A stretch of 64,000 bases of DNA from Clostridia bacterium (GCA_017513195.1 JAFXGM010000012.1:1-64000); one strand, 5' to 3'. Counted from the first letter of the stretch, positions 19,355-28,019 are shown. Program-made: numbers and translations. The notes: a model not told the origin generated them from the sequence alone.

Positions 19355-19984
19355 TTAAGCTTTCACGCTATCGAAAAGAACCACGATGCCGCCCTTAGGA
19401 CCAGGAACTGCGCCCTTAACAGCGATAATATTCTTTTCTGCGTCAACCTTAACTACACTAAGGTTTTGAACTGTAACTCTTTCATTACCGAGGTGACCAG
19501 CCATCTTCTTGCCCTTGAATACACGAGCAGGATCGATAACGCCGAGTGAACCGCCGTGACGGTGAACAGGGCCTGTACCGTGGCTTTCCTTAAGGCGGCT
19601 AAAGTTCCAACGCTTGATTACGCCGGCATAGCCCTTACCTTTAGATGTACCTCTTACATCAACTGCATCGCCTTCTGCGAAAACGTCTGCCTTGATGATG
19701 TCGCCTACATTAACAGCGCTTGTGTCTTCAAATCTGAATTCACGAAGAACCTTCTTAGGAGCAACGTCGCCTTTTGCGAAGTGGCCCTTCATAGGCTTAT
19801 TTACCTTTGAAGCTTTAAGATCGCCGTAGCCAATCTGTACTGCTTCATAACCGTCGTTCTCGGTTGTCTTCTTCTGTGCTACTACACATGGACCTGCTTC
19901 AATAACAGTAACCGGAACAACATTACCATTTGCGTCAAAAAGCTGTGTCATACCAAGCTTTTTGCCAATGATTGCCTTTTTCAT
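19355..19984 (-). CDS. rplC: 50S ribosomal protein L3
   Basis: Early-assembly protein reaching toward the peptidyl transferase centre. Start at ATG 19984 ([17 protein letters not shown]), with GGAGG 8 nt upstream; the open frame extends 15 nt further into that site. Signature [20 protein letters not shown] and [15 protein letters not shown] are visible. About 209 residues. Confidence 0.97.
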   Translation of the reverse strand: MKKAIIGKKLGMTQLFDANGNVVPVTVIEAGPCVVAQKKTTENDGYEAVQIGYGDLKASKVNKPMKGHFAKGDVAPKKVLREFRFEDTSAVNVGDIIKADVFAEGDAVDVRGTSKGKGYAGVIKRWNFSRLKESHGTGPVHRHGGSLGVIDPARVFKGKKMAGHLGNERVTVQNLSVVKVDAEKNIIAVKGAVPGPKGGIVVLFDSVKA

Positions 19985-20082
19985 TGTTTTTTCCTCCATT
20001 TTGGTTATTGGTCAACTTTCGCTGACATGACCGAGGGTGTAATTAAAATGAAATCTGATTACCAATACATATATAACATATA

Positions 20083-20394
20083 TTAGAGCTTGATTTCGAT
20101 TTCTACACCGGCGGGGAGCTCAAGAGAAGTAAGAGCTTCAACAGTTTTGTTTGAAGGTCTGATTACATCGATGAGCCTTTTGTGTGTCCTCATTTCGAAC
20201 TGCTCACGGCTGTCCTTATATTTGTGAACAGCACGAAGAATTGTTACGATTTCCTTTTCGGTTGGTAGCGGTACTGGACCTGATACTCTAGCGCCTGTAC
20301 GTTTAGCGGTTTCCACTATCTTTTCAGCGGACTGGTCTACAAGTGCATGATCGTAACCTTTGATTCGAATACGGATTTTTTCTTTCACTGCCAT
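20083..20394 (-). CDS. rpsJ: 30S ribosomal protein S10
   Basis: First gene of the 32-gene ribosomal cluster. S10 sits in the 30S head and, as NusE, takes part in transcription antitermination. 103 residues: [47 protein letters not shown]. The start has an AAGGAGG site. A long structured leader and a good promoter lie upstream. Confidence 0.98.
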   Translation of the reverse strand: MAVKEKIRIRIKGYDHALVDQSAEKIVETAKRTGARVSGPVPLPTEKEIVTILRAVHKYKDSREQFEMRTHKRLIDVIRPSNKTVEALTSLELPAGVEIEIKL

Positions 20395-20671
20395 GTGAAA
20401 ATTCGCCTCCTTGTTTAGTTGGCGGGCAAAACTTACACCGTGCCGTGCGTTTCATCACAACACAACATAAAACCGGCATTTGCTGGGGTTAACGCAAATC
20501 CGGAGCAGCGACTCGCATCGCCGCGACACCTTCAGTTTCGCAAGTAACCGTTAGTGCCTCCAAGTTCTTTCGCCCGGTTTAAAATCGGACATACTCCGCG
20601 GAAATTTCCCCATTCTAGATGGGCCACCTCCCGCATCAACGCATGTTTTACGCCGCATTCTCGCAGCGTGC
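20395..20671 (-). ncRNA. Candidate structured leader of the S10 operon
   Basis: About 275 nt of untranslated, clearly more GC-rich sequence between the inferred start of transcription (near 20671) and rpsJ. Two adjacent hairpins are visible: CCGGCATTTGC (20473-20483) with GCAAATCCGG (20494-20503), 10 bp with one bulge, and GCAGCGA (20505-20511) with TCGCCGC (20518-20524), 7 bp with one G-U pair. This may serve autogenous control by a ribosomal protein; no named leader family could be assigned by eye. Confidence 0.5.
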
Positions 20672-20677
20672 CATAAG

Positions 20678-20706
20678 ATAATAACACAACTGTTGCAAAA
20701 AATCAA
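20678..20706 (-). promoter_or_regulatory. Main promoter of the S10-spc-alpha operon
   Basis: Minus strand: TTGATT (20701-20706), 17-bp spacer, TATTAT (20678-20683). It is the only good promoter before rpsJ. With the leader, it fills the 447-bp gap 20395-20841; nothing else was seen in 20707-20841, which is AT-rich. Confidence 0.7.
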
Positions 20707-20841
20707 GTATTTTTTATACAAATTTTCTTATATTTTTCACGAACTTTCCAAAATATTTTTGTGCAATATAACGAACGTTTTAAAGGAAATATTTTATCTT
20801 GTGGAGCACATGTTTTAAGTCACAATATCTTGTGTTTTGTG

Positions 20842-21696
20842 CTAATTATAGCCTTTAAAACCTTCGCCGATTATCTCGCCCGCGTCGCTAACGACCATAA
20901 AAGCACGATCATCATACTGTTTTACGAGGTCGTGTATTGCTGCAACCTCGTGAACGCGCACCGTACACATAAGCATTATTTTTGTTTCGCCTGTGTAACC
21001 GCCTATAACCGATAGCTTTGTAACACCGCGACCTACGCTATGATTTATCTCGTTACATATTTCGTCCGGTGAATTTGTGATTATATAAATTATCTTGCCT
21101 TTATCTGCGCCATAAAGCAGTACGTCCATCAAACGAGTGCCCATATACATTGCAACGATAGAATATAGTGCACTTTCGGCGTTTTTGTAAACAAGCGCAT
21201 TTAAAAGTATTACTATACCATCTGCCATAAGAATGATTTTACCAACACTTAAGTGTCTATATTTTCTGTTGACGAACTTTGCAATAATATCTATGCCGCC
21301 TGTCGTGGCACCACGCAGCAATATAAGCGACAACCCTATTCCCATTAAAATTCCGCCAAACATCGACACTAGTATGCCGTCGGCCCTAACAATTGGTAAA
21401 AGGCTTGCTGAAATATCAAGGCTGAGTGATACCAGCACCGTAACAAACGATGTCTTTAATATAAACACACCGCCCATTTTTATATATCCTAATATAAGAA
21501 TGGGTATATTAAAAATAAAAAGCATTGTGCCGGTAGGTATATTGGTAATATGATTTATAACCGCCGCCACTCCCGTAAAGCCACCGGGTGAAATGCCATT
21601 TGGCGACAAAAACATATTAACCGACACCGAATATATAATTGCGCCTGCAAAAAAGTATAATATATCAACCGTTGTTTTTTTAACCCTGCTTCTCAT
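20842..21696 (-). CDS. YitT-family membrane protein (DUF161/DUF2179)
   Basis: Integral membrane protein of 284 residues. The first ~200 residues contain five or six hydrophobic segments with the family glycine pattern SPNGISPGGFTGVA and RGATTGGIDIIAKFVN. The C-terminal ~80 residues form a soluble DUF2179-like domain (ITNSPDEICNEINHSVGRGVT, MCTVRVHEVAAIHDLV). Function of the family is unsettled. The ribosome site GGAGG lies in the 3' arm of a stable hairpin immediately upstream. It precedes the S10 promoter without a visible terminator. Confidence 0.85.
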   Translation of the reverse strand: MRSRVKKTTVDILYFFAGAIIYSVSVNMFLSPNGISPGGFTGVAAVINHITNIPTGTMLFIFNIPILILGYIKMGGVFILKTSFVTVLVSLSLDISASLLPIVRADGILVSMFGGILMGIGLSLILLRGATTGGIDIIAKFVNRKYRHLSVGKIILMADGIVILLNALVYKNAESALYSIVAMYMGTRLMDVLLYGADKGKIIYIITNSPDEICNEINHSVGRGVTKLSVIGGYTGETKIMLMCTVRVHEVAAIHDLVKQYDDRAFMVVSDAGEIIGEGFKGYN

Positions 21697-21700
21697 AACA

Positions 21701-21733
21701 AAACCTCCGCACAGTTATTGTGTACGGAGGTTT
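21701..21733 (-). promoter_or_regulatory. Hairpin that buries the ribosome site of the YitT gene
   Basis: AAACCTCCG (21701-21709) pairs with CGGAGGTTT (21725-21733), extended inward by CACA with TGTG. On the mRNA the 3' arm contains GGAGG, 6-8 nt before the ATG. It could be the terminator of the obgE-mrnC transcript or a translational switch; the following T-run is short (TTTTG). Confidence 0.55.
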
Positions 21734-21750
21734 TAGTATATATACATATT

Positions 21751-22113
21751 TTACCAAATCATTTGGAACAATTCGTCGATACGCTCGTTTTGTCCCGATA
21801 AGTGTAAAAATCCAAACAAGCACTCAAGGCCTGTGGCGGTATGGTACTCACCATTTGTAGCGCTCTTTGGGGTGTTGCCTGTATGGAAGTTTCTGCCACG
21901 GCGAAAAATCATAAGTTCTTTTTCGGTTAAAGCGTGCTCTATCTTTTTAAAGGCTTCGGCCTGCGCTACTGCGCTTACGTATTTTACTGAAAGAGCGTGC
22001 AAATCTCCCGACGAACGATTAATCTCGGCAAGCTTGGTTCTTACAAGCAGTCCGTAAACAGCATCCCCGACAAACGCCAAAACCGACGGACTTAATAAGT
22101 TTACATTATCCAT
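21751..22113 (-). CDS. mrnC: Mini-ribonuclease 3
   Basis: Mini-III is an RNase III catalytic domain without the dsRNA-binding domain; it matures 23S rRNA ends in Bacillus. 120 residues. Key stretches are LAFVGDAVYGLLVRTKL (catalytic Asp) and YHTATGLECLFGFLHLSGQ (catalytic Glu). Directly follows obgE by 12 nt, consistent with a ribosome-maturation operon. Confidence 0.9.
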   Translation of the reverse strand: MDNVNLLSPSVLAFVGDAVYGLLVRTKLAEINRSSGDLHALSVKYVSAVAQAEAFKKIEHALTEKELMIFRRGRNFHTGNTPKSATNGEYHTATGLECLFGFLHLSGQNERIDELFQMIW

Positions 22114-22125
22114 AAATATTGCACC

Positions 22126-23400
22126 TTAGTCCATAAATTCAAACTCTACGTCGTAAACGCTTACGGTGTCGCCCTCTTGAACACCGGCTTTGCGAAGAGC
22201 ATCAATAATACCCGTCTGACGCATAACGCGCTCAAAATACTGAAGCGACTCGTAATCATCGGGGTCAACCTGATTCATAACGTCCATAATCCAAGGCGCA
22301 TCCTCTACAAAGAACACACCGTCACAAGCACGTATGCTAAAGGTGCGCTTTTTATTAGAGCTTAAATCAAGCTGTGGCTTGGGCTCGGCCTCGTAAATCT
22401 TTATTGCGGGAAGCTTGGCAAGCTCGGCCGCAACGTAATTAATAACGTCGGCAGTGCCTTCGGCAATGGCCGCCATAGCAGGGAAAAACTTATAGCCACG
22501 ACTCTCAAAATACTCGGTGTATTTTGCTATTTCCTCTTCGTCAATCAAATCACACTTGTTACCCACTATAACCTGTGGACGTGTTGTAAGCTCTTCATTA
22601 AATGCGGCAAGCTCGGAATTGATTTTTTCAAAATCATCAATAGGGTCACGTCCCTCGCTGCCCGAAATATCTATAACGTGAACAAGCAATCGACAACGGT
22701 CAACGTGACGTAAAAACTCGTGACCAAGGCCTATGCCTTCACTAGCACCCTCAATAAGTCCGGGAATGTCAGCCATTACAAACGAGCTGCCCTCGCCCAT
22801 TCGGATTACTCCCAAAACGGGTGTAAGGGTTGTAAAATGGTAGTTTGCAATATTGGGCTTTGCGTCGCTTACAACCGACAAAAAGGTTGATTTACCAACG
22901 TTTGGAAAACCTATAAGTCCAACGTCAGCAAGAAGCTTTAGTTCTAGCGTTACGTCTATTTCTTCGCCGGGATTACCGTTTTTTGCAAAGCGCGGTATTT
23001 GACGTGTAGAGTTAGAAAAATGCTGGTTGCCCCAACCACCGTTACCGCCTTTTGCAATAACAACCGGCTCATCATTTGAAAGGTCGGCAATAATGCGACC
23101 TGTTTCCTGCTCTTTTACAACCGTTCCGCGTGGTACACAGATTACTAGGTCCGGTGCTTTTTTACCGGCGCAATGTCTGGTTTTACCGTCTTCGCCGTTT
23201 ACTGCCGCATATTTGCGCTTGTAACGAAAATCTGCAAGTGTAGAGAGATTATCGTCTACTTTAAAAACTATATCTCCGCCCTTACCGCCATCGCCACCGT
23301 CGGGTCCGCCTGCGGCAACGTATTTTTCGCGGCGAAAGGATACGGCACCATTACCGCCGTTACCCGCCTTTAAATGTATTTTTGCAATATCTACAAACAT
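22126..23400 (-). CDS. obgE: Obg-family GTPase (CgtA)
   Basis: Essential GTPase for 50S maturation and stress signalling. 424 residues in three parts: glycine-rich Obg fold (1-157, e.g. AGNGGNGAVSFRREKYVA), G domain (about 158-330) with G1 GFPNVGKST, G3 DIPGLIEGA, G4 NKCD, and a C-terminal OCT domain (about 350-424). Neighbours are a zinc-ribbon protein upstream and mrnC downstream. Confidence 0.97.
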   Translation of the reverse strand: MFVDIAKIHLKAGNGGNGAVSFRREKYVAAGGPDGGDGGKGGDIVFKVDDNLSTLADFRYKRKYAAVNGEDGKTRHCAGKKAPDLVICVPRGTVVKEQETGRIIADLSNDEPVVIAKGGNGGWGNQHFSNSTRQIPRFAKNGNPGEEIDVTLELKLLADVGLIGFPNVGKSTFLSVVSDAKPNIANYHFTTLTPVLGVIRMGEGSSFVMADIPGLIEGASEGIGLGHEFLRHVDRCRLLVHVIDISGSEGRDPIDDFEKINSELAAFNEELTTRPQVIVGNKCDLIDEEEIAKYTEYFESRGYKFFPAMAAIAEGTADVINYVAAELAKLPAIKIYEAEPKPQLDLSSNKKRTFSIRACDGVFFVEDAPWIMDVMNQVDPDDYESLQYFERVMRQTGIIDALRKAGVQEGDTVSVYDVEFEFMD

Positions 23401-23404
23401 TTAA

Positions 23405-23833
23405 TTATTCTTCCTCAAATTCTTCGAAATCCTCGAAATCCTCGTCGCCAAATTCCATCTCGGCATTTACAACGGTTTCGTATAACTGTTGTGCAATTTC
23501 AAGATCTTTTTCGTTTACGTATATTTCCTGCGCGCTAAAGCCTCCGCCAAATACAATTTGCATAGCGTCTTCGCTTTCGTCGCAGGTAAAAACTATATTA
23601 TTGTCGCGCAGAACGTCTTTATATATTTCGGCCGCAACAACGTTGTCAACACTTGCCGCAAGCACCGGATTTTTTACTATAAGTGCTTCCTCGGCAGCTT
23701 TTTTAGCCTCTAATTCTTCGGCTTCTTTAAGCTCTTGCTCATAAGCTTCAAAGGTTTTAAGCTCGGCACCACAGACCAAACACACCTCGGCATCGTTTTC
23801 GCACTCAAAGCCGCATACATGACAATTTTTCAT
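23405..23833 (-). CDS. Zinc-ribbon protein with DUF2007-like domain
   Basis: Protein of 142 residues, function unknown. N-terminus is a zinc ribbon (CHVCGFECENDAEVCLVCG). A charged helix follows, then a ferredoxin-like region of the DUF2007 type (AAEIYKDVLRDNNIVFTCDE ... AQEIYVNEKDLEIAQQLYE), and the last 16 residues are very acidic (EFGDEDFEDFEEFEEE). It starts the operon leading to obgE (4 nt gap). Confidence 0.7.
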   Translation of the reverse strand: MKNCHVCGFECENDAEVCLVCGAELKTFEAYEQELKEAEELEAKKAAEEALIVKNPVLAASVDNVVAAEIYKDVLRDNNIVFTCDESEDAMQIVFGGGFSAQEIYVNEKDLEIAQQLYETVVNAEMEFGDEDFEDFEEFEEE

Positions 23834-23862
23834 AATATCACCTTTTGCAAAAAAGATTAAAA

Positions 23863-23899
23863 AAAGCCGAGCGACATGACATAAAAGTTCGCCGCTCGG
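23863..23899 (-). terminator. Terminator after rpmA
   Basis: GCCGAGCG (23866-23873) pairs with CGCTCGG (23893-23899). On the minus strand the stem is followed by a run of seven T. Ends the rplU-prp-rpmA transcript. Confidence 0.8.
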
Positions 23900-23916
23900 T
23901 TTAAAATTTAAAATAA

Positions 23917-24201
23917 TTACTGTTCCACAGCGTAGATGCTAACCTGCTTGCGGTCTCTACCTACGCGCTCAAACTTAACCTTACCGTCGATAAGTGCGAA
24001 TAAAGTATCATCAGAGCCACGGCCTACATTGTTGCCTGCGTGGATGTGTGTTCCTCTTTGACGAACGAGTATATTGCCTGCAAGAACGAACTGACCGTCT
24101 GCACGCTTAACACCAAGACGTTTTGACTCACTGTCACGACCGTTCTTGGTTGAACCCATACCTTTTTTATGAGCGAACAACTGAATGTTTAACTTTAACA
24201 T
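23917..24201 (-). CDS. rpmA: 50S ribosomal protein L27 with cleavable N-terminal extension
   Basis: L27 reaches the peptidyl transferase centre with its N-terminus. The 94-residue precursor begins [17 protein letters not shown]; in Bacillota the segment up to the F-A junction (LQLFA/HKKG-type site) is removed by Prp before assembly. The site is intact here (IQLFA-HKKG) and the prp gene lies 3 nt upstream. The rest is canonical ([17 protein letters not shown]). Confidence 0.97.
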   Translation of the reverse strand: MLKLNIQLFAHKKGMGSTKNGRDSESKRLGVKRADGQFVLAGNILVRQRGTHIHAGNNVGRGSDDTLFALIDGKVKFERVGRDRKQVSIYAVEQ

Positions 24202-24204
24202 TAT

Positions 24205-24522
24205 CTACACCTCCGTATAAATTCTAATTCGTTTGCTGTACTGTTTTGAAAGCTCGGTTAAATGAAGCTTAAGGCCTTCAAGCACTGTGATTGTTTTTTC
24301 AGTTGGAGCAATAACCTTAATACGCATTAAAGCGTCATCTACAGTTATGTCACACTTGTCACCGATTATCTCGGTAATTGTGTTGGCTGTCATATATGCC
24401 GCGCTTGAAACTGCCGAGCATACAATCTTGCCTTCTACATCGTCGCAATCACTTGAGCTGTGACCCTTAATTTCAAAACCGTAAAGGCTTTCACATTTTG
24501 ACAGAAATTTTACACTTGTCAT
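24205..24522 (-). CDS. prp: Ribosomal-processing cysteine protease Prp
   Basis: Cleaves the N-terminal extension of L27. 105 residues. Catalytic His in FEIKGHSSS (about residue 20) and catalytic Cys in KIVCSAVSSAAYMTAN (about residue 34) are at the family spacing. Located between rplU and rpmA, the diagnostic arrangement for Bacillota and Fusobacteria. Confidence 0.93.
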   Translation of the reverse strand: MTSVKFLSKCESLYGFEIKGHSSSDCDDVEGKIVCSAVSSAAYMTANTITEIIGDKCDITVDDALMRIKVIAPTEKTITVLEGLKLHLTELSKQYSKRIRIYTEV

Positions 24523-24530
24523 ACTAAAAA

Positions 24531-24836
24531 TTAACCGATTTCGGTAATCTGTACTTTAGTGTAAGGCTGTCTGTGGCCCATTTTACGAGCGCTGCCCTTC
24601 TTTGGCTTGTAGGTAAATACTGTTACCTTTTTGCCCTTGCCGTTCTTAAGAACTGTGCCTTTTACAAAAGCGTCCTTAACGTAAGGCTTGCCAACCTTAA
24701 GGCTCTTGTCGCTTACAGCAACGACCTTGTCGAAGGTTACTTCTGCGTCAACCTCTGCGTCAAGCTTTTCTACGTAGATAACGTCACCGTTTTCTACACG
24801 ATACTGCTTACCGCCTGTTTCGATAATAGCGTACAT
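24531..24836 (-). CDS. rplU: 50S ribosomal protein L21
   Basis: Large-subunit protein of 101 residues, [19 protein letters not shown] at the start and [18 protein letters not shown] at the end. First gene of rplU-prp-rpmA, preceded by a leader of about 90 nt and a consensus promoter. Confidence 0.97.
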   Translation of the reverse strand: MYAIIETGGKQYRVENGDVIYVEKLDAEVDAEVTFDKVVAVSDKSLKVGKPYVKDAFVKGTVLKNGKGKKVTVFTYKPKKGSARKMGHRQPYTKVQITEIG

Positions 24837-24842
24837 TTTTTC

Positions 24843-24930
24843 ACACCTGCCTGATATTTTACAGTCTCGCTAAAGATAGGCGTGCACCCTCTTTTTCGGG
24901 CGCAACTTACAAAGCCCACAATATGCGGCT
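24843..24930 (-). ncRNA. Candidate L21 leader RNA
   Basis: About 90 nt between the promoter and rplU. On the minus strand a GGGC...GCCC hairpin with a loop of about 12 nt is followed by AGGGTGCACGCCTATC and the ribosome site region. Position and size match the ribosomal protein L21 leader found upstream of rplU in Bacillota; the match to the covariance model was not testable here. Confidence 0.55.
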
Positions 24931-24935
24931 CGAAT

Positions 24936-24964
24936 ATTATAACGCAACAGATGTCCTTTGTCAA
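24936..24964 (-). promoter_or_regulatory. Consensus sigma-A promoter of rplU-prp-rpmA
   Basis: Minus strand: TTGACA (24959-24964), 17-bp spacer, TATAAT (24936-24941). Both hexamers match consensus exactly. Confidence 0.85.
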
Positions 24965-25002
24965 GAAAATATTTTCAAAAATTTTTATTGCATATTTATA
25001 TA

Positions 25003-25031
25003 TTGTATTTTTTATCATTTTATGATATTAT
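25003..25031 (+). promoter_or_regulatory. Probable promoter of trpS
   Basis: TTGTAT (25003-25008), 17-bp spacer, TATTAT (25026-25031), in an AT-rich stretch 36 nt before the trpS start. Divergent from the rplU promoter. Confidence 0.5.
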
Positions 25032-25067
25032 ATTTATAATTATATTCATAAGAAAGAAGTTTCACCT

Positions 25068-26075
25068 ATGGCAGAAATTATTACAAACGAAAAGAAAAAG
25101 GTTTTAAGCTGTATTCAGCCTAGCGGTATGCTAACTTTGGGCAACTATTTGGGCGCGCTTAAAAACTGGAAAAATATGCAAGAAGAATTTGATTGCACCT
25201 ATGCGGTAGCCGACCTGCACGCCATTACCGTGCGTCAAGAGCCCGCAAAATTACGTGCACAAATTTATTCTACCTATGCTATTATGCTCGCATTAGGTCT
25301 TGACCCTGAAAAAAGCACACTGTTTATTCAGTCACACGTGCCCGAGCACACCGCACTTTCGTGGTTGCTTTCTTGCAATACACAGTTTGGCGAAATGTCG
25401 CGTATGACACAGTTTAAGGATAAATCGGCAAAACACGCCAACAACGTAAACGTGGGCCTGTTCTCATACCCTGTGCTTATGGCGGCAGATATTCTTTTAT
25501 ATCAGCCCGACTTTGTACCTGTAGGTGCCGACCAAAAGCAGCATCTTGAAATTGCGCGTGATATTGCTATTCGCTTTAACAATCTTTACGGTGACGTATT
25601 TAAAATCCCCGAGCCTTATATTCCAAAGGCAGGCGCACGTGTTATGTCGCTTCAGGATCCTGCAAAAAAGATGTCCAAGTCAGACGAAAATCCAAACGCT
25701 TGGGTTGCAATTCTTGACGACCGCGACACAATTATTCGCAAATTCAAACGCGCTGTAACCGATAGCGAAGCGTGTGTTCGTATGAGCGAGGCACAGCCCG
25801 GTATTTCAAACCTTATCACCATTTACAGTTGTGTAACCGGCAAAACCGCAGACGAGGTCCAAAAAGAGTTTGAGGGTAAGGGCTACGGCGACTTTAAGCT
25901 TGCCGTGGGCGAAGCCGTTGCCGATGCACTGGCACCCATTAAGTCAGAATATGACCGCTTTATTTCCGACAAAGCCGAGCTTGAGAGAATTTTCCGCGAG
26001 GGTGACGCAAAGGCTGAACGTGTTGCTAGAAAAACATATTTTAAAGCAATGAAAAAGGTTGGCTTTGTGCTATGA
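25068..26075 (+). CDS. trpS: Tryptophan--tRNA ligase
   Basis: Class I synthetase that charges tRNA-Trp. 335 residues. The HIGH-equivalent is PSGMLTLGNYLGAL (Thr in place of His, as in other Gram-positive TrpRS), and the KMSKS loop is KKMSKSDEN. Tryptophan-site stretch LMAADILLYQPDFVPVGADQ is intact. Its stop overlaps the holB start (ATGA). No T-box was recognised upstream. Confidence 0.97.
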   Translation: MAEIITNEKKKVLSCIQPSGMLTLGNYLGALKNWKNMQEEFDCTYAVADLHAITVRQEPAKLRAQIYSTYAIMLALGLDPEKSTLFIQSHVPEHTALSWLLSCNTQFGEMSRMTQFKDKSAKHANNVNVGLFSYPVLMAADILLYQPDFVPVGADQKQHLEIARDIAIRFNNLYGDVFKIPEPYIPKAGARVMSLQDPAKKMSKSDENPNAWVAILDDRDTIIRKFKRAVTDSEACVRMSEAQPGISNLITIYSCVTGKTADEVQKEFEGKGYGDFKLAVGEAVADALAPIKSEYDRFISDKAELERIFREGDAKAERVARKTYFKAMKKVGFVL

Positions 26076-26872
26076 TTTTTCCTTGTGAAAACGTAAGAAT
26101 TAAATCCTCGGTGCAAAACTTTATAGCGTCGCACCGCATACCCCACGCCATAATGATAGAGGGCGAAAACGAGGACAGCAATTTGCGCCTTGCGCAGTAT
26201 ATTGCCACCGCCGCCGTTTGTGACGGTGACGCGGCACCCTGCGGCAGTTGTAAAAACTGCCATTTGGCCGCTGTTGGTTCTCACCCCGATATCACATATG
26301 TAGAATCGCTTGAGGGCAAGAAAAATTTGTCGGTAAATCAAATTCGTGATTTGCGCGCCGACGCTTTTGTAAGAGCGCACTCGGCGGCACACCGCGTATT
26401 TGTTATAAAAGATGCACACCGTATGAACGCACAGGCCCAAAACGCACTGCTAAAGGTGCTTGAGGAGCCGCCAAAAAACGTTGTTTTTATACTGCTTGTT
26501 CCGTCAAAGACAATGCTGCTTGACACCATTATTTCGCGTTGTGTGTTGTTGTCTTTAATCGAGACCGCGCTTGATGATTCTTTTACTGCTATGGCAGACG
26601 AATTTATTGATTTATTGCTTTTGGATAGTGAATATAATCTATTAAAGCTACTTACTCCTTTAGAAAAAAGTCGTGTTGATGCAGGCAAGTTTTTAAACGC
26701 GCTTTCAATCCGCGTTGCAACAAAGCTTAAAGGTGGTAGCATAAACGCCCGCGCGTTAGACCGTCTTTTTGACGATATTAAATATTATCAGGACCTTTTG
26801 GAAACAAATATAAATATGTCGCTTTTTACAAGTCTTATTACAAGCCGTTCCAAAGCCCTTATAAATAAGTAA
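26072..26872 (+). CDS. holB: DNA polymerase III delta' subunit
   Basis: Clamp-loader subunit. 266 residues, shorter than the roughly 330 usual. It has the zinc-binding CGSCKNCHLA preceded by an earlier Cys, the sensor-like segment NALLKVLEEPPKNVVFIL and ISRCVLL (SRC motif). There is no functional P-loop, as expected for delta'. The start overlaps trpS by four bases. ricT follows, as in many Bacillota (holB-ricT). Confidence 0.88.
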   Translation: MIFPCENVRIKSSVQNFIASHRIPHAIMIEGENEDSNLRLAQYIATAAVCDGDAAPCGSCKNCHLAAVGSHPDITYVESLEGKKNLSVNQIRDLRADAFVRAHSAAHRVFVIKDAHRMNAQAQNALLKVLEEPPKNVVFILLVPSKTMLLDTIISRCVLLSLIETALDDSFTAMADEFIDLLLLDSEYNLLKLLTPLEKSRVDAGKFLNALSIRVATKLKGGSINARALDRLFDDIKYYQDLLETNINMSLFTSLITSRSKALINK

Positions 26873-26891
26873 CCCATAAAAGAGGTAAAAT

Positions 26892-27734
26892 ATGACACAA
26901 GTTATTTCTGTTAAATTTAAAGACAGTGGAAAAAACTATTTCTTTTCTCCCGACGGCAAAACGTATAACGTGGGTGAAAACGTAATTGTAGAAACTGCAA
27001 ACGGCCTTGCCTTTGGCACCGTTGCAGAAGGTAATCACGAGGTAGAGGATGAGCGCGTTGTTCCCCCACTAAAAAAAGCATTGCGCGTTGCCAACAACAA
27101 AGATCTTCAGCGCCTTGAGGAAAACAAAACCAAAGAAGCCGACGCATTTAAGGTTTGTGAGGAAAAAATTGCCGCACATAAGCTTGATATGAAGCTTGTT
27201 CGCGTTGAATATTCTTTTGACGGAGGTAAAATCACCTTTTTCTTTACCTCTGACGGCAGAGTAGATTTTCGCGAACTTGTAAAAGACCTTGCCAACCATT
27301 TTCACTCGCGCATCGAATTGCGCCAAATCGGCGTACGCGATGAAGCTAAAATGCTTGGCGGTATTGGTATATGCGGTCAACCATATTGCTGCAAGCGTTT
27401 TCTTGACGACTTTTTGCCCGTGTCCATTAAAATGGCAAAGGAGCAAAATCTTTCTCTTAATCCTACCAAGATTTCGGGTAGCTGTGGCAGACTTATGTGT
27501 TGTCTTAACTACGAGCAGGAATCTTATGAATATCTTAACTCCATCACACCTTGGGTAGGCTCTACCGTAAAAACCGAGCAGGGTGTTGGAATTGTAACCG
27601 ACGTAAATCTTATTACGGGCAATCTTACCGTTAAACCAAAGGAGGGCGAGGGTGCGCCGTATAAGACCAACCGCAAGCACGTAAAGATTTTGGGCGGCGG
27701 CAAGGCTAAAAAGGCAGAAGACACGGAAGAATAA
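26892..27734 (+). CDS. ricT: PSP1-domain protein RicT (YaaT)
   Basis: In Bacillus subtilis RicT forms the iron-sulfur Ric complex with RicA and RicF and acts with RNase Y in mRNA maturation, also affecting sporulation phosphorelay. 280 residues. Characteristic stretches: VRVEYSFDGGKITFFFTSDGRVDF split across the PSP1 domain, and cysteines in GIGICGQPYCCKRFL and SGSCGRLMCCLNYE that bind the clusters. Follows holB by 19 nt. Confidence 0.9.
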   Translation: MTQVISVKFKDSGKNYFFSPDGKTYNVGENVIVETANGLAFGTVAEGNHEVEDERVVPPLKKALRVANNKDLQRLEENKTKEADAFKVCEEKIAAHKLDMKLVRVEYSFDGGKITFFFTSDGRVDFRELVKDLANHFHSRIELRQIGVRDEAKMLGGIGICGQPYCCKRFLDDFLPVSIKMAKEQNLSLNPTKISGSCGRLMCCLNYEQESYEYLNSITPWVGSTVKTEQGVGIVTDVNLITGNLTVKPKEGEGAPYKTNRKHVKILGGGKAKKAEDTEE

Positions 27735-27742
27735 AATTCCTC

Positions 27743-27771
27743 TTGCAATTTTGCTCGAATATTGTTACAAT
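27743..27771 (+). promoter_or_regulatory. Promoter of the ferredoxin gene
   Basis: TTGCAA (27743-27748), 17-bp spacer, TACAAT (27766-27771), about 55 nt before the ferredoxin start. Confidence 0.6.
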
Positions 27772-27825
27772 ATGTTAAACAGGTTTTATAAACCTTTTAT
27801 TCCAATTAAGAGGCAGGTGTACCCA

Positions 27826-27996
27826 ATGGCTTACAAAATTACTGATGCTTGCATCAGCTGTGGCGCTTGCGCAGGCGGTTGTCCTGTAGACGCTATCGCT
27901 GAAGGCGACGGCAAGTACGAAATTGATGCAGATGCATGCATGGATTGCGGCGCATGTGCAGCAGGTTGCCCTGTAGAGGCTATCGTTGAAGGCTAA
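27826..27996 (+). CDS. 2[4Fe-4S] clostridial ferredoxin
   Basis: Low-potential electron carrier of 56 residues. Two cluster motifs: CISCGACAGGCP (CxxCxxCxxxCP) at 9-20 and CMDCGACAAGCP at 38-49. The start is ATG 27826 (MAYKITDACIS) with AGGCAGG-type site; the open frame extends 75 nt upstream without support. Own promoter and terminator make it a single-gene transcript. Partners could include hydrogenase or pyruvate:ferredoxin oxidoreductase, none in this window. Confidence 0.95.
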   Translation: MAYKITDACISCGACAGGCPVDAIAEGDGKYEIDADACMDCGACAAGCPVEAIVEG

Positions 27997-28019
27997 TTAG
28001 TCTGGTACTTAACAAAAGT

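Noticed and set aside
25020-25067. T-box or trp attenuator before trpS
   Set aside because: The stretch from the promoter to the start is only about 30 nt and AT-rich, with no room for a T-box.
26072-26872. holB as a truncated or frameshifted gene because it is short
   Set aside because: Start overlaps trpS, zinc and SRC motifs are present, and the stop is followed normally by ricT; a short C-terminal domain is more likely.
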